From: Sulfuricella sp. | Lineage (GTDB): Bacteria > Pseudomonadota > Gammaproteobacteria > Burkholderiales > Sulfuricellaceae | DNA: 5,218 nt | Assembly (NCBI GenBank): GCA_030691435.1 | Contig: JAUYEK010000231.1 | Span: 1 to 5,218, forward strand | Reading direction: 5' to 3' | Notes under the pieces: model-generated | Seen by the model: the letters and a program-made list of their open reading frames with translations, nothing else | The model's database searches: none | What the model was told of the DNA's origin: nothing | Shown: positions 5,204-5,218 of the stretch, one piece after another | How the letters are laid out: each line of letters opens with the position of its first letter | Position numbering within the stretch: position 1 is the first letter of the stretch | Translations under genes and position numbers: made by a program

Positions 5204-5218
5204 ATGTCCGACATCCTG
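5204..5218 (+). CDS. trpC: Indole-3-glycerol-phosphate synthase, first five codons (cut by window edge)
   Basis: Only ATG and the residues MSDIL are visible. MSDIL is, from memory, a common N-terminus of proteobacterial TrpC, and trpC normally follows trpD in this cluster. The enzyme would close the indole ring of 1-(o-carboxyphenylamino)-1-deoxyribulose 5-phosphate. The upstream ribosome-binding site is weak (GGGGT at 5190-5194, from the repeat arm). An out-of-frame ATG at 5197 is not favoured. The call rests mainly on context. Confidence 0.75.

Overview
The window is a stretch of bacterial chromosome, all genes on the + strand, in the order rpe (3' part) - gph - trpE - trpG - DUF559 endonuclease-like gene - trpD - trpC (first five codons). 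The order rpe-gph-trpE-trpG-trpD-trpC is, from general knowledge, a common proteobacterial arrangement. The GC-rich codon use and protein wording (for example the TrpG start [11 protein letters not shown] and the TrpC start MSDIL) fit a betaproteobacterium, perhaps of the Nitrosomonadales/Gallionellales type. That placement is inference, and no species is claimed.

Layout: 1-369 is the C-terminal two thirds or so of ribulose-phosphate 3-epimerase. 491-1177 is phosphoglycolate phosphatase. 1269-2783 is anthranilate synthase component I and 2862-3431 component II (glutamine amidotransferase). 3539-3919 is a small DUF559 protein with a Vsr-like endonuclease fold, lying inside the trp cluster and visibly more AT-rich than its neighbours. 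4083-5111 is anthranilate phosphoribosyltransferase. 5204 onward is the start of indole-3-glycerol-phosphate synthase. TrpE and TrpG make anthranilate from chorismate and glutamine, TrpD attaches phosphoribose from PRPP, and TrpC closes the indole ring. Rpe and Gph serve pentose-phosphate or Calvin-cycle metabolism and 2-phosphoglycolate salvage.

The unusual part is the DNA between the genes. Instead of the few bases typical of a compact operon, every junction (78 to 163 nt) carries palindromic repeats. Three families occupy the junctions: (A) AACCGCAGAGG / AACCACAGAGG palindromes that start at stop codons and end just before the next start codon; (B) a GTAGGG...AATAAGCGAAGCGC palindrome upstream of gph; (C) five copies of a CCCTCTCCCC...GGGGAGAGGG element. 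A fourth palindrome (D, arms GTGGGTCAGGCTTCAGCC) lies in frame inside the trpE coding region. Family C copies form the ribosome-binding regions of trpE and trpD within a 66-nt near-identical direct repeat, flank the DUF559 gene, and encode its C-terminal tail. No convincing promoter, trp leader peptide, intrinsic terminator, tRNA, IS element or CRISPR array was found.
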